Shown here: piece by piece, positions 31,800-40,514 of the stretch | Numbering within the stretch: position 1 is the stretch's first letter | Layout: each line of letters begins with the position of its first letter | Notes under the pieces: model-generated | The model's input: the letters and a program-made list of their open reading frames with translations, nothing else | Database searches by the model: none | What the model was told of the DNA's origin: nothing | Assembly (NCBI GenBank): GCA_028335825.1 | Contig: JAIOKI010000011.1 | Location: 374,501 to 438,500 of the forward strand | DNA from: Nosema muscidifuracis | Lineage: Eukaryota; Microsporidia; Nosematidae | Length of the DNA stretch: 64,000 bases | Direction of reading: 5' to 3' | Made by a program: the position numbers and the translations under genes

Positions 31800-32741
31800 A
31801 TGGGAAACAAAACATCAAAAATTAAATCACCATATGAAATACTAGAAGTATCTCCTTTACATTCCCTTAGAGATATTAAATTAAGTTATCTAAGACTTAT
31901 GAAAAAAAACTCATTTTCAGAATATAATACTGCTTATTCTCTTATAAAAACATCCCCTCCTCCTTTAGAATTATACACTGATAATTTAATAAAATACAGG
32001 GATGATATAATAGAAAAAATTAATATGTTTGGTAAATGTAATATACCTTTATTAAGTAGTAATGAATATAAAATATCATATAGGATGTTAAGTAGATTGA
32101 ATATTAAATATCAGTGGAGGAATGAAACAGATAGGAAATATTTTTATTATCATTTAGATAGGATTGTAAATTATTTAAGGAAAAATGATGATAGATTTAA
32201 TAATATAAAAGATAAAAATGGTATGAATAATGGAATAGTTGATAAGAAAGATAATAATGGTATTAATACTAATATAGTTGATAATAATGGTATTAATAAT
32301 AATATAGTTGATAATAATAATGATAATATAAAAGATAACAATGGTATTAATTATATAAAAGATAATATAGAAAATAAGAAAGATAAATCTCCCATTTATA
32401 ATTGTACTGAATGTAATAAATCTTTTAAAAGTACAAATACTTTATTAGATCATTATAAGAGTAAAAAACATCTATCAAATATAAAAGATGAAAACCCTTT
32501 TGAATATTTAAAAAATCAGATTAATAAAATAAGCATAAAAGAAAATGAAAAACTAAAAATAGAAATAAAAGATGAAAAGATAGAAAAAGAAATAAAAAAT
32601 GAAACAATAAAAAAAGATAAAGAAATTAAAAAATCTTCTTATAAATTAGATCATGTAGTATTTAGAACTTGTTCTAAATGTAAGGAAGTGTTTGATACAA
32701 GAGTTTTATTATTGTATCATATAAGAGAAATACATAAATAA
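31800..32741 (+). CDS. JJJ1/DNAJC21-like J protein with two C2H2 zinc fingers
   Basis: 313 residues. Residues 9-55 resemble a J domain (SPYEILEVSPLHSLRDIKLSYLR), but the HPD tripeptide needed to stimulate Hsp70 is not visible; KNSFSEYNTAY stands in its place. Residues ~135-190 are Asn/Asp/Ile repeats (NNGINNNIVD). The fingers are CTECNKSFKSTNTLLDHYKS, followed by KKH, at ~201-225 and CSKCKEVFDTRVLLLYHIRE at ~291-311. Two such fingers after a J domain are typical of JJJ1, a late 60S assembly factor. The N-terminus MGNKTSK has Gly2 and Ser6, a possible myristoylation site not expected of JJJ1. CCC at 31792-31794. It could also be a diverged J protein with a new role. Confidence 0.65.
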   Translation: MGNKTSKIKSPYEILEVSPLHSLRDIKLSYLRLMKKNSFSEYNTAYSLIKTSPPPLELYTDNLIKYRDDIIEKINMFGKCNIPLLSSNEYKISYRMLSRLNIKYQWRNETDRKYFYYHLDRIVNYLRKNDDRFNNIKDKNGMNNGIVDKKDNNGINTNIVDNNGINNNIVDNNNDNIKDNNGINYIKDNIENKKDKSPIYNCTECNKSFKSTNTLLDHYKSKKHLSNIKDENPFEYLKNQINKISIKENEKLKIEIKDEKIEKEIKNETIKKDKEIKKSSYKLDHVVFRTCSKCKEVFDTRVLLLYHIREIHK

Positions 32742-32925
32742 GAAATATTTCATCAATAAGAGAAATACATAAATAAGAAATATTTCATCAATAAGAGAAA
32801 TACATAATAAGAAATATTTTTTATTAGGAAAATACATAAATAAGAAATATTTTTTATAAGAGAACTAACATAAATAGAAATATTTTTTATAAGGGAAATA
32901 CATAAATGAGAAATATTTTATATCA
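32721..32925 (+). repeat. 35-bp tandem repeat covering the 3' end of the J-protein gene
   Basis: The 35-base unit starts ATAAGAGAAATACATAAATA, includes the last codons and the stop of the gene, and starts again at 32756 and 32791, then decays over about three more copies. The gene end has therefore been copied into its own 3' flank. Confidence 0.85.
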
Positions 32926-32984
32926 ATAAAATGTAAATAATTAAATTTTATATAGAAATTCATTTTTTAATATATCCTTCTTCT

Positions 32985-33536
32985 TTATATAAGGTGTATT
33001 TCATTTATCTCATATTTATCCTTCTTCCTTACTAGTACTTCACTATATACTAAAGAATTTAAAGATTTTTTATCCATCTTAACATTTTTAATTATCTCAT
33101 CATAAGTTACACTTCCCATTTTATTTACATACTTAATTATTCTTGTATAAACATTATCTTTACTAAAATACATTTCAGGTTTAATTAAAGAAGTATATAC
33201 AGATTTATATACATCACTCATAAAAGATATCTCTATTCCTCTCTCTGATACATTTTTTTTCTTAGATATAGATTTTTCTAAATCTTCATATTTCTTATAT
33301 AAATTATCTTTATTAGAATATTCTTTCTCTACATTAATATACTTGAATTTATTTATCTTTGTGTATAAATATTCAGTATTAATGTTACTTATATATAAAT
33401 CTTTATCTTCTAAATAGAAATATTCTATTATCCTTATGTCTATATTATTTAGTATGTATTTTTTATCTTCTTCTATTCGAGTAGTAGAAGTGAGAAGAAT
33501 CTTGTTAGTGTAATCATCTGTTATAATTAATTTCAT
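32985..33536 (-). CDS. Unassigned protein with winged-helix-like C-terminus
   Basis: 183 residues from ATG 33536. An in-frame ATG at 33590 would add 18 residues, but a CACCCC motif at 33549-33554 lies inside that extension and favours the shorter form (MKLIITDDYTNK). The first ~85 residues look like beta strands. Residues 85-110 are a charged helix. The last ~60 residues (SVTYDEIIKNVKMDKKSLNS, then VRKKDKYEI) have the helix-turn-helix plus hairpin pattern of a winged helix, as in replication or transcription factors. I do not recognise the family. It lies head to head with the HRD1-like gene, with about 330 bp between the starts. Confidence 0.7.
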   Translation of the reverse strand: MKLIITDDYTNKILLTSTTRIEEDKKYILNNIDIRIIEYFYLEDKDLYISNINTEYLYTKINKFKYINVEKEYSNKDNLYKKYEDLEKSISKKKNVSERGIEISFMSDVYKSVYTSLIKPEMYFSKDNVYTRIIKYVNKMGSVTYDEIIKNVKMDKKSLNSLVYSEVLVRKKDKYEINEIHLI

Positions 33537-33548
33537 ATTAGAAAATAA

Positions 33549-33554
33549 GGGGTG
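33549..33554 (-). promoter_or_regulatory. CACCCC motif deciding the start at 33536
   Basis: On the gene strand the motif lies about 13 bases before the internal ATG and after the first possible ATG. Confidence 0.55.
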
Positions 33555-33860
33555 AAAAATAAAAAGGTATAATTTTATAATGTCCACCATCTTGAAATTA
33601 TAGTAAAATATAATAAAATATAGTAATAATAGTAAAATATAGTAAAAAGTATAAAATTTACTTATAAAGAATAGTAATATTTTTGTTAAATATTATAATA
33701 TTTACTACATAGATATAAATTATAATATCAATTATATAGAGATATCAACTATATAATAATATCCACTATATAATAATATCAACTATATAGAAATATAATA
33801 AAAATTATAAATTCATTATTTCCACTACATGGAAATAAAATATATTTTTTTTTCTTGTTT

Positions 33861-33867
33861 ACCCCCC
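33861..33867 (+). promoter_or_regulatory. C-run touching the HRD1-like ATG
   Basis: ACCCCCC directly abuts the ATG at 33868, which would leave almost no 5' leader if transcription starts at or near this motif. Confidence 0.55.
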
Positions 33868-34863
33868 ATGGTTAAGTATCCAAATGCTCTCATGATACAT
33901 TTCCTTATTCTCTGTTCTCTTACATATTACCATACTTCATCAAAATTATCTTTCTACAATATATTCACTACAACTGTAAACATACCTCTTTTACATTTAG
34001 TTCATATATCTTTCATATGTTATCTTATATACTCATTCACTGAATATATAATATATTTCTATTATGGATCATTAAGAATACAAGAAAGATCTTTAGTAAA
34101 TGATCAGATGTTTTTATTCCTTACTGATATTTTACTAGTTCTTACAGTTTTTAATAAGGATATTAATTACAGAAATATGTTAGTATTTTTTATAATACTC
34201 TGTACAAAAAGTATTCTTTGGGTTAGTACTATTAGAATGGATCATGATATTAATATGAATATGGTGTATTGTAATATGTATACAGGAATATTTTCTTTAA
34301 TGTTTTGTTCTATATTCTTTTCTAAGATAAATATCTTATTCTTGTTTACTTTTGAATTTGGTACAGTTGTTTTATCCAGTATAAAAAATATTTGTATCTT
34401 ATTAATTAAATTAAGAGATACTGATACAAACAAATCTCTTCTAATATTCTATACTGATATAATACACTTAAGTAGTTTATTACTTCTTTATATAATATTT
34501 ATAGTAGTAACTAGTATCCAGTATAAAGTACCTTTAAATGTATTCAGATCTAGTGTTAGTATTTTAGAAAAATTAATTAAAAAAATCAAGAGTTATTTGA
34601 GGTATATTAAGATATGTAAAGAACTTGAAAGAGTACCTGATATTAAAGATGAAGGAGAATGTCCTATTTGTACTGATGAAATGGAAGTTAGTAAAAAACT
34701 TAAATGTGGACATGTATTTCATTTAGAATGTCTTAAGCAGTGGTGTGAAAGACAACCATTTTGTCCTATTTGTAAAGTAGATTTGTGTTTGAGTAGTCAA
34801 GAAGAAATTATTTATCAAGGGGATGAAATATTAACAGGAGTAGAAGTAGATATAGCTGAATAA
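33868..34863 (+). CDS. HRD1-like ER membrane RING-H2 ubiquitin ligase
   Basis: 331 residues from ATG 33868, which is immediately preceded by six C's (33862-33867); an in-frame ATG at 33829 is upstream of that motif and unlikely. Five or six hydrophobic segments lie between residues ~8 and ~225. A RING-H2 finger follows at ~275-315: CPICTDEM, CGHVFHLECLKQWCERQ, CPICK. Hydrophobic N-terminal part plus this RING is the layout of HRD1/gp78-type ligases of ER-associated degradation, and the LKQW-x-x-RQ-x-x-CPIC spacing is typical of HRD1. The C-terminal tail beyond the RING is only ~30 residues, much shorter than in yeast HRD1, in line with microsporidian reduction. Confidence 0.85.
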   Translation: MVKYPNALMIHFLILCSLTYYHTSSKLSFYNIFTTTVNIPLLHLVHISFICYLIYSFTEYIIYFYYGSLRIQERSLVNDQMFLFLTDILLVLTVFNKDINYRNMLVFFIILCTKSILWVSTIRMDHDINMNMVYCNMYTGIFSLMFCSIFFSKINILFLFTFEFGTVVLSSIKNICILLIKLRDTDTNKSLLIFYTDIIHLSSLLLLYIIFIVVTSIQYKVPLNVFRSSVSILEKLIKKIKSYLRYIKICKELERVPDIKDEGECPICTDEMEVSKKLKCGHVFHLECLKQWCERQPFCPICKVDLCLSSQEEIIYQGDEILTGVEVDIAE

Positions 34864-35130
34864 AAAGTGTTTAATAATATAAATTTTAAAATAGTTATAT
34901 TGATTGATTTATATATTAATTATATATTAATTAATTATTAAATTATATTATATATTATATTAAATTTAATATTATATTGTATATAAAATTAATTTAATAT
35001 TATATTTAAATCACCTGTCAAATATATCAATTTTATTTTTAAAAGATATTTATTTAATTAAATAATCTTTATAGAGAAAGATCTTCTATATAGGAATTAA
35101 GATAAATGAATTAGGGTGTTTTATCTGTAT

Positions 35131-35394
35131 TCAAGTTTTTTCTTTATCTTCATTAGATTCTTTATTGTTAGATTTATCTTCATTAGATTCTTTATTATTT
35201 TCTTTATCTTCATTAGATTCTTTATTATTAGATTTATCATTATTAGACTCATTTAAATTTACATTATTAATATCTTTATCATTAAAATTTTCATTATTAG
35301 ACTCTTTATCATTAGATTTAGGAAATGTTATTATTAATCTTACAAAGTGGTATATTCCTATACCTATCACTAGATATATAAATTGCATCTTCAT
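35131..35394 (-). CDS. Small single-pass membrane protein, paralogue 1
   Basis: 87 residues from ATG 35394, chosen because it matches the start of the paralogue at 36.4-36.7 kb; an ATG at 35409 is also possible. One hydrophobic segment (FIYLVIGIGIYHFVRLIITF, residues ~4-23) is followed by a hydrophilic tail of SNNKESNEDKE repeats. The membrane half is nearly identical to the paralogue at both DNA and protein level, while the tails differ in length. No family recognised. The size and N-terminal anchor would fit a tail-out organelle or ER protein, but that is a guess. Confidence 0.65.
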   Translation of the reverse strand: MKMQFIYLVIGIGIYHFVRLIITFPKSNDKESNNENFNDKDINNVNLNESNNDKSNNKESNEDKENNKESNEDKSNNKESNEDKEKT

Positions 35395-35409
35395 AATTTT
35401 TATAAACAA

Positions 35410-36234
35410 ATATCATTTTTATTATATTCTAAAACATATAAAAATAGATTATTATTTTTTTAATTTAATAAGTCAAATTTAAAAATTAAAATATATTATT
35501 ATTTTTTAATACATAAGTCATCTTTATACATAAAAATATTTTTTAATTTAATAAGTCAAATTATATAGATTATTATTTTTTAATTTAATAAGTCAAATTA
35601 TATAGATTATTAATTGTTTATTATAAATATGATATAATAATAGAAATTAATACATTAAACTTATAAATAATGATTTTTGCTACATAAAAAATATTTTATA
35701 ATAAACTTTAAATATGAAATGTAAGATAATTTAAGTTAAATATTATTTATTTATTAAAAAGGCAATCATCTTCGACATAAATATAAAAATATTAAATATC
35801 AATATATTTAGAATATAAAAATGAGAAATAAGTTTAAATACTAGTTAAAAATCATAAATTAATATTATAAAAGAAGCTAATTAATATAATTTGATAATCC
35901 AACTTTTATGTGAAGAAGAGTGTTTTATTTTTCTTAAATATTTTATTTTCCTAGTATAATTAAAATATATTTAATTATTTTTATAAGTCTTTATAATTTT
36001 TTATATAACTATGATAACTACTTATAAATATATTTAATTATTTTTATAAGTCTTTATAATTTTTTATAAGTCTCTTTATAATTTTTATTAAAACTATCAA
36101 AACTACTTATAAAGATATTTAATTATTTTTTAAATATATTTAATTATTTTTATAAGTCTTTATAATTTTTTAAATAACTACTTATTTTACTTACTAAAAA
36201 ATAACTACTTTATTATCTTTTTTAATACCCTTTT
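35410..36234. other. AT-rich spacer, no gene seen
   Basis: Contains short direct repeats, for example ATATTTAATTATTTTTATAA with AGTCTTTATAATTTTTTATA near 35.96-36.17 kb and TTAATAAGTCAAATTATATA near 35.54-35.61 kb. No coding signal. Confidence 0.6.
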
Positions 36235-36462
36235 ATGCTTACTAAATATTTCTCCCTTCCATTCTTCAATCTAACAGGTTTCAATAAATTTATGGATTAT
36301 AAAGAAGCTATGAATATTTTTGATATAAGAAAGAAAGAGAGTGTTTATGAGAAGTATAAACATTTAATAAAAATCAATCATCCTGATAGAGGAGGATCTT
36401 CTTATATTACTAGTAAGATAAATGAAGCTTATGAATATCTAAGGAAAAGGAATTTTATCTAA
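36235..36462 (+). CDS. PAM18: PAM18/TIM14-like J protein (mitosomal import motor)
   Basis: 75 residues. Residues ~12-72 match the PAM18/TIM14 J domain: GFNKFMDYKEAMNIF, then the intact HPD in INHPDRGGSSYITSKINEAY. The GGS-x-Y-x-x-x-KINEA run is diagnostic. PAM18 stimulates mitochondrial Hsp70 at the inner-membrane import channel; in microsporidia the target is the mitosome. The usual N-terminal membrane segment is missing or reduced to about ten residues. A CCC motif at 36228-36230 supports the start. The 3' end overlaps the convergent small membrane protein gene by 24 bases. Confidence 0.9.
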   Translation: MLTKYFSLPFFNLTGFNKFMDYKEAMNIFDIRKKESVYEKYKHLIKINHPDRGGSSYITSKINEAYEYLRKRNFI

Positions 36463-36681
36463 TCTTTCTTTTGACTTTTCCTTATCTTCATTAGACTTCT
36501 CATTATTAGTCTCATTATTATTATTCTCATTATTAGTCTCATTATTAGTCCCTTCATTAGACTTCTCATTATTAGATTTTCCACCATTAGACACATTATT
36601 AGATTTAGGAAATGTTATCATTAAATTTATAAAGTTGTATATTCCTATACCTATCACCAGATATATAAAATGCATTTTCAT
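36439..36681 (-). CDS. Small single-pass membrane protein, paralogue 2
   Basis: 80 residues: MKMHFIYLVIGIGIYNFINL, then MITFPKSNN and a Ser/Asn/Glu/Lys-rich tail (NETNNENNNNETNNEKSNED), ending RLDKIPFP. It is a paralogue of the protein at 35.1-35.4 kb; the membrane segment is almost unchanged and the tail has diverged by repeat turnover. Its last eight codons lie opposite the last codons of PAM18, so the two genes converge and overlap. The final residues are therefore constrained by the PAM18 sequence on the other strand. Function unknown. Confidence 0.65.
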   Translation of the reverse strand: MKMHFIYLVIGIGIYNFINLMITFPKSNNVSNGGKSNNEKSNEGTNNETNNENNNNETNNEKSNEDKEKSKERLDKIPFP

Positions 36682-36810
36682 GTACTAAATAAATAATTAT
36701 CACATTAAATATGTTTATAAAACAAAGTTATCAAAAAAAATAAATATTTAATAAATGACTTATTTATAATATTTTTGATTATTAAACCTTCTTTTTTTTA
36801 ATCCCTTAAA

Positions 36811-37194
36811 ATGTATTGTAAATTCTGTGATATTTACAAAAATGAGAAAGAATTAATCCTTTATGAATCTGAAAAATCAATAGTTCTTCTAGATAAATTT
36901 CCTATGTCAAAAGGTCATCTACTTATCATTCCTAAAGTACATCACTCATTCTTACATGAGTATCAGAATTCTGATCTTTCTGATATATTTGATACAATCA
37001 TTCATGCAGTTAAATATTTTAAATTTACTAAGTATAATGTTTTACAGAATAATGATAATTATCAGAGTGTTTATCATGTACATTTTCATTTGATACCTTG
37101 TAATGATGATTTAGAGAGATTGAAGATAAATTGGACTAGAATTGATATGAATGAAGAGGAGTATAGTAAATTAGTTAAAGATAGTAAATTTTAA
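36811..37194 (+). CDS. HIT-family nucleotide hydrolase
   Basis: 127 residues, normal for HINT/FHIT-type proteins. It starts MYCKFCDIYKNEKE, a C-x-x-C start as in many HIT proteins. DKFPMSKGHLLIIPKVHHSF matches the central strand region. The active-site motif YHVHFHLIP (H-x-H-x-H) is intact at ~89-97. HIT enzymes hydrolyse nucleoside phosphoramidates or dinucleoside polyphosphates through the middle histidine. A CCC motif at 36803-36805 supports the start. Whether this is HINT-like or FHIT-like cannot be told by eye. Next to it on the same strand is RPC19. Confidence 0.92.
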   Translation: MYCKFCDIYKNEKELILYESEKSIVLLDKFPMSKGHLLIIPKVHHSFLHEYQNSDLSDIFDTIIHAVKYFKFTKYNVLQNNDNYQSVYHVHFHLIPCNDDLERLKINWTRIDMNEEEYSKLVKDSKF

Positions 37195-37432
37195 TAAAAT
37201 ATTTATTGAATGTAATAATTTATTGAAAAATGTTAATTGAAAAATTAATGATGTTATTTATTGAAAAATCACTTATTAGAAAATATTATGAAATATTCAT
37301 AAACACATATTTATAAATTATCTTATAAAATAATATTTATAAGTTATCTTATAAATTATTATAATAAAACACCTATCTTATAAAATAATATTAATAAATT
37401 ATTATAAAAAATATTTATTTTTTTTATCCTTT

Positions 37433-37714
37433 ATGCATAGAATAAAAATACTTAATGATGTAACTCTAAGTATAGAAAATGAAGATCATACTCTTATAAA
37501 CCCTTTAAAACATATTATATCTACTTATAAAAAGAATGAGATAGACTTCTGTGGATATACAATACCACATCCTTCAGAGAATAAAGTACATTTAGTAGTA
37601 CAATATAAAGATGAGAAGAGACAGAATTCTGATAATATAATTGAGACAGTACAAGAAGGAATAGAAATTATGAAAGAAGTGGTAGATAAAATATTATTGG
37701 AGGTAAGTAAATAA
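37433..37714 (+). CDS. RPC19: RNA polymerase I/III subunit AC19 (RPC19)
   Basis: 93 residues. SIENEDHTLINPLKHIIST and VEFCGYTIPHPSE-like IDFCGYTIPHPSENKVHLVV are the hallmarks of the AC19/RPAC2 subunit, the alpha-like partner of AC40 in RNA polymerases I and III. IPHPSE separates it from RPB11. The protein is shorter than yeast RPC19 (142 residues), lacking the N-terminal extension. Only a weak C-rich motif (ATCCTTT) is seen before the ATG. Its 3' end faces eS8, about 230 bp away. Confidence 0.93.
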   Translation: MHRIKILNDVTLSIENEDHTLINPLKHIISTYKKNEIDFCGYTIPHPSENKVHLVVQYKDEKRQNSDNIIETVQEGIEIMKEVVDKILLEVSK

Positions 37715-37946
37715 ATTATTAGTAGATAAATAAAATATAAATAGATAATCTATAATTTTAATATAATATAAATTATTAATATATGAATAAAATATAAATA
37801 GATAATCTATAATTAGAATATAAATAGATAATCTATAATTAGAATAAAATCAAATTATTAATAAAAAAATTAAAATATAATTAATAAAATCAAATTATTA
37901 ATCAAATACAATCAAAATATTAAAAAAAAACATCCTTTAAAATAAA

Positions 37947-38490
37947 TTAAATTTTATTTTTCTTAAATAATCCTGCATAAAATTCTAACTGTCTTCCTTG
38001 TAAAATCTCTCCTTCAGCTTTTCCTACTTGTCCAGGTCTACTCTTAATAATAGCATAAAGATATCCTTTCTCAAGTATTTCATACAATCTAGAATCTTTT
38101 TCTTTAAGATTATCTTTATTAATTTCATCTTTAAAAGATTCAGCAGATATTTTAACAACACTAGATTTAGTAATTGTATTAGTACGTACGTAATCATTAT
38201 TAGTAGGATGGTACATAACTTCAATAATTTTAGATAATTTGACTGAGTTAGTAGTCTTAAGAAGGAAAGATCCTTCAGATAATCTAAGAGCTTTGTATTT
38301 CTTATTACCACCACGAGCTCTCTTCTCTACTACACGTACTTCTCCTATCTTAGTAGCTGCCATTTGACTACCACTACGATTATTACGTTTCTTTCTGTGT
38401 AAAACTGATTTACCACCACTTTTCTTTCTTTTGTGTTCTCCTCTGTGATTTATTCCTAAATTATTTTATTGTTAGTTTTCACTTACCCAT
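37947..38490 (-). CDS. RPS8: 40S ribosomal protein eS8 (RPS8), one 31-nt intron
   Basis: Two exons: 38490-38487 (ATGG) and 38455-37947, giving 170 residues. Spliced, the start reads [18 protein letters not shown], as expected of eS8 (MGIS/N start, basic N-terminus). Unspliced, the gene would begin only at an internal Met (38363) and lose this conserved end. Hallmarks are [31 protein letters not shown] and the C-terminal [19 protein letters not shown]. eS8 is a component of the small ribosomal subunit body. A CCCC motif lies at 38495-38498. Introns placed just after the start codon of ribosomal protein genes are the usual kind in microsporidia. Confidence 0.95.
38456..38486 (-). other. Spliceosomal intron, 31 nt, in RPS8
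   Basis: Begins GTAAGT, has an AACTAACAAT branch-point motif in the middle and ends TTTAG. It contains an in-frame stop two codons after the ATG and removing it restores the conserved eS8 start in frame. Confidence 0.92.
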
Positions 38491-38494
38491 TTAT

Positions 38495-38498
38495 GGGG
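38495..38498 (-). promoter_or_regulatory. CCCC motif upstream of RPS8
   Basis: ACCCC on the gene strand, a few bases before the ATG at 38490. It supports the spliced start rather than the internal Met at 38363. Confidence 0.6.
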
Positions 38499-38650
38499 TA
38501 AAAAAAATATTTTATTTTAGAAAAAAAATATTTTTTAATATCAATGGGTGAGTTGAATGGGTGATATGTTATAGATGAATGGAGGTGAGTAGATGATATG
38601 TAATAGATAAATATATAAATAAATAGATTCAAATATTTATATAGATAATA

Positions 38651-38768
38651 AATAAATAAAAAGATAATCTATTATATATATAAATAAAAAGATAATCTAT
38701 TATATATATAAATAAAAAGATAATCTATTATATATATAAATAAAAAGATAATCTATTATATATATAAA
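38651..38768 (+). repeat. About four copies of a 28-bp unit upstream of RPS8
   Basis: AAATAAAAAGATAATCTATT plus ATATATAT repeated in tandem; copies are almost identical. Confidence 0.8.
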
Positions 38769-38869
38769 TATTTTGTATAAATAGATTTAAAAGAATAACC
38801 TATTATATTTAAAAATATAATCTATTATATATTTAAAAATATAATCTATTATATATTTAAAAAAATAAT

Positions 38870-38984
38870 CTATGCTAAGAAATCTTTTGATTACTTTAAA
38901 ATGATAACCTATGCTAAGAAATCTTTTGATTACTTTAAAATGATAACCTATGCTAAGAAATCTTTTGATTACTTTAAAATGATA
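38870..38984 (+). repeat. Three perfect copies of a 39-bp unit
   Basis: The unit starts ATGCTAAGAAATCTTTTGAT at 38872, 38911 and 38950. The copies look identical, so this is a recent expansion. Confidence 0.85.
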
Positions 38985-40339
38985 AAAAAAAGTTAAACTT
39001 ATTGAAGATGATATAATAAAAAAGAAGAGTTATTAATTATAAAAAATTATACGTGAAACATTACGAATTTTTTTAAAAAGAAGAGACGAAGTGATTTTAT
39101 CGAATAATAAAATAAACTTGAAATTTGATCTAAAATAAATTTATTAAACATTTTTATTTATAAAAAGGTTGTAGAAAATACTGTTATTTAATTATAAATT
39201 TAATAATACATAAGACAATAAAATATATCAGTTAAACCATTTTACTAATAAAAAATTAGAATTATTTTTAATTAACTAAAATAAAAAGATTTATCTTATT
39301 TCATATTTCTTAATTTATTTTTTAAATTAAAAATAATTAAAAAATAGTTCTATTTAGAGATAGATTATGTAAATATGTTAATATTAAGATAAGAATTATG
39401 AAAAATATGTTAATTTATTTATTATTTTTAGATAGATAATATCAGTAAAAAATGAGATAGAAATTTTATTCAATATAAACTTAATTTTTTTAATTATTTA
39501 TTATAACGTCTACTGGTATTAAACATAAAAAAGAAGCTTAAATCTACAAAAATATATTAATATCAATTTTAAAGTATTTTATAAGAAAAAATATTCTAAA
39601 TAGATGTCAATATAGAAAAATAGTAATATTAATTGAAGTAGAAAAACTTATAAAAAAAAAATTAGAATCTAGTCTATGAGAGGTAAAGAGTATAAAATAA
39701 TATATTAGAATAATATAAGAAGGTTTTATAAGATTTTATCATATTTAATTTATAGAAATTCATTTGAGAAAAAAATAATGACTGTGATCATTATTAAATC
39801 GTATGAAGAATTATTTTTATCTTAGAAAATATTTTAAGGTTTGCTTTTGCTAAAGAATCATGTTTATCTATGAAAATATTTTAAGGTTTGTTAAAATTAT
39901 TAAAGACAGATGAAATTCTATAATATCAATTGAAAATCTGATATTATGTAAGTATAGAAAATAAATTGATATATTAAAAATAAATTAATATTTTACAAGT
40001 CAAAATCACCAGAGTAACGATCGAATTGAAAAAATAATACAAAAAAATTTAATTGATATTTACAATAACATGAAATACTCATCAATAAATTTGAAAACTC
40101 CAAAGTGTAAAAATCTAAAAAAAAGTCAATTTATATATTATAAAGATAAATAAAAGTTTTAAATAGATAGACAAAAATTTAATCTTGAAATTGTAGTATT
40201 AAAAAATATAATGATAAATTTTATAAGACTAGTATATTAATATAAAGTAAGATTTTTATAATAACAAGATATGTAGATCAATTATAAAGAATATATAAAT
40301 TTTTTGTAAATAATTATACAAAAAAAAGTTTATAAAAAT
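38985..40339. other. 1.35-kb AT-rich spacer, no gene seen
   Basis: No long frame or RNA gene recognised between the RPS8 upstream repeats and tRNA-Pro. Confidence 0.55.
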
Positions 40340-40411
40340 GGGCGATACCGGGATTTGAACCCGGGACCTCCTGCACCCTAAGCAGACATCATACCACTAG
40401 ACTATATCACC
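40340..40411 (-). tRNA. tRNA-Pro (AGG)
   Basis: On the minus strand the acceptor stem is GGTGATA paired with TATCGCC, one G-U pair. The anticodon stem CTGC/GCAG encloses the loop TTAGGGT, giving anticodon AGG. The T arm is CCGGG-TTCAAAT-CCCGG. The discriminator base is C, normal for eukaryotic tRNA-Pro, and G follows the anticodon. No intron. Confidence 0.92.
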
Positions 40412-40514
40412 TCAATGTTAATAATTCTCTAGATAATATAAGTATAATAAATTAATATATGAATTTAAAACATGTTATTAGAAAGAAAAATATTTTATAT
40501 TTAATTAAAGTTAT

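Noticed and set aside
38651-38984. CRISPR-like array upstream of RPS8
   Set aside because: The copies are directly adjacent tandem repeats without distinct spacers, and the genome is eukaryotic.
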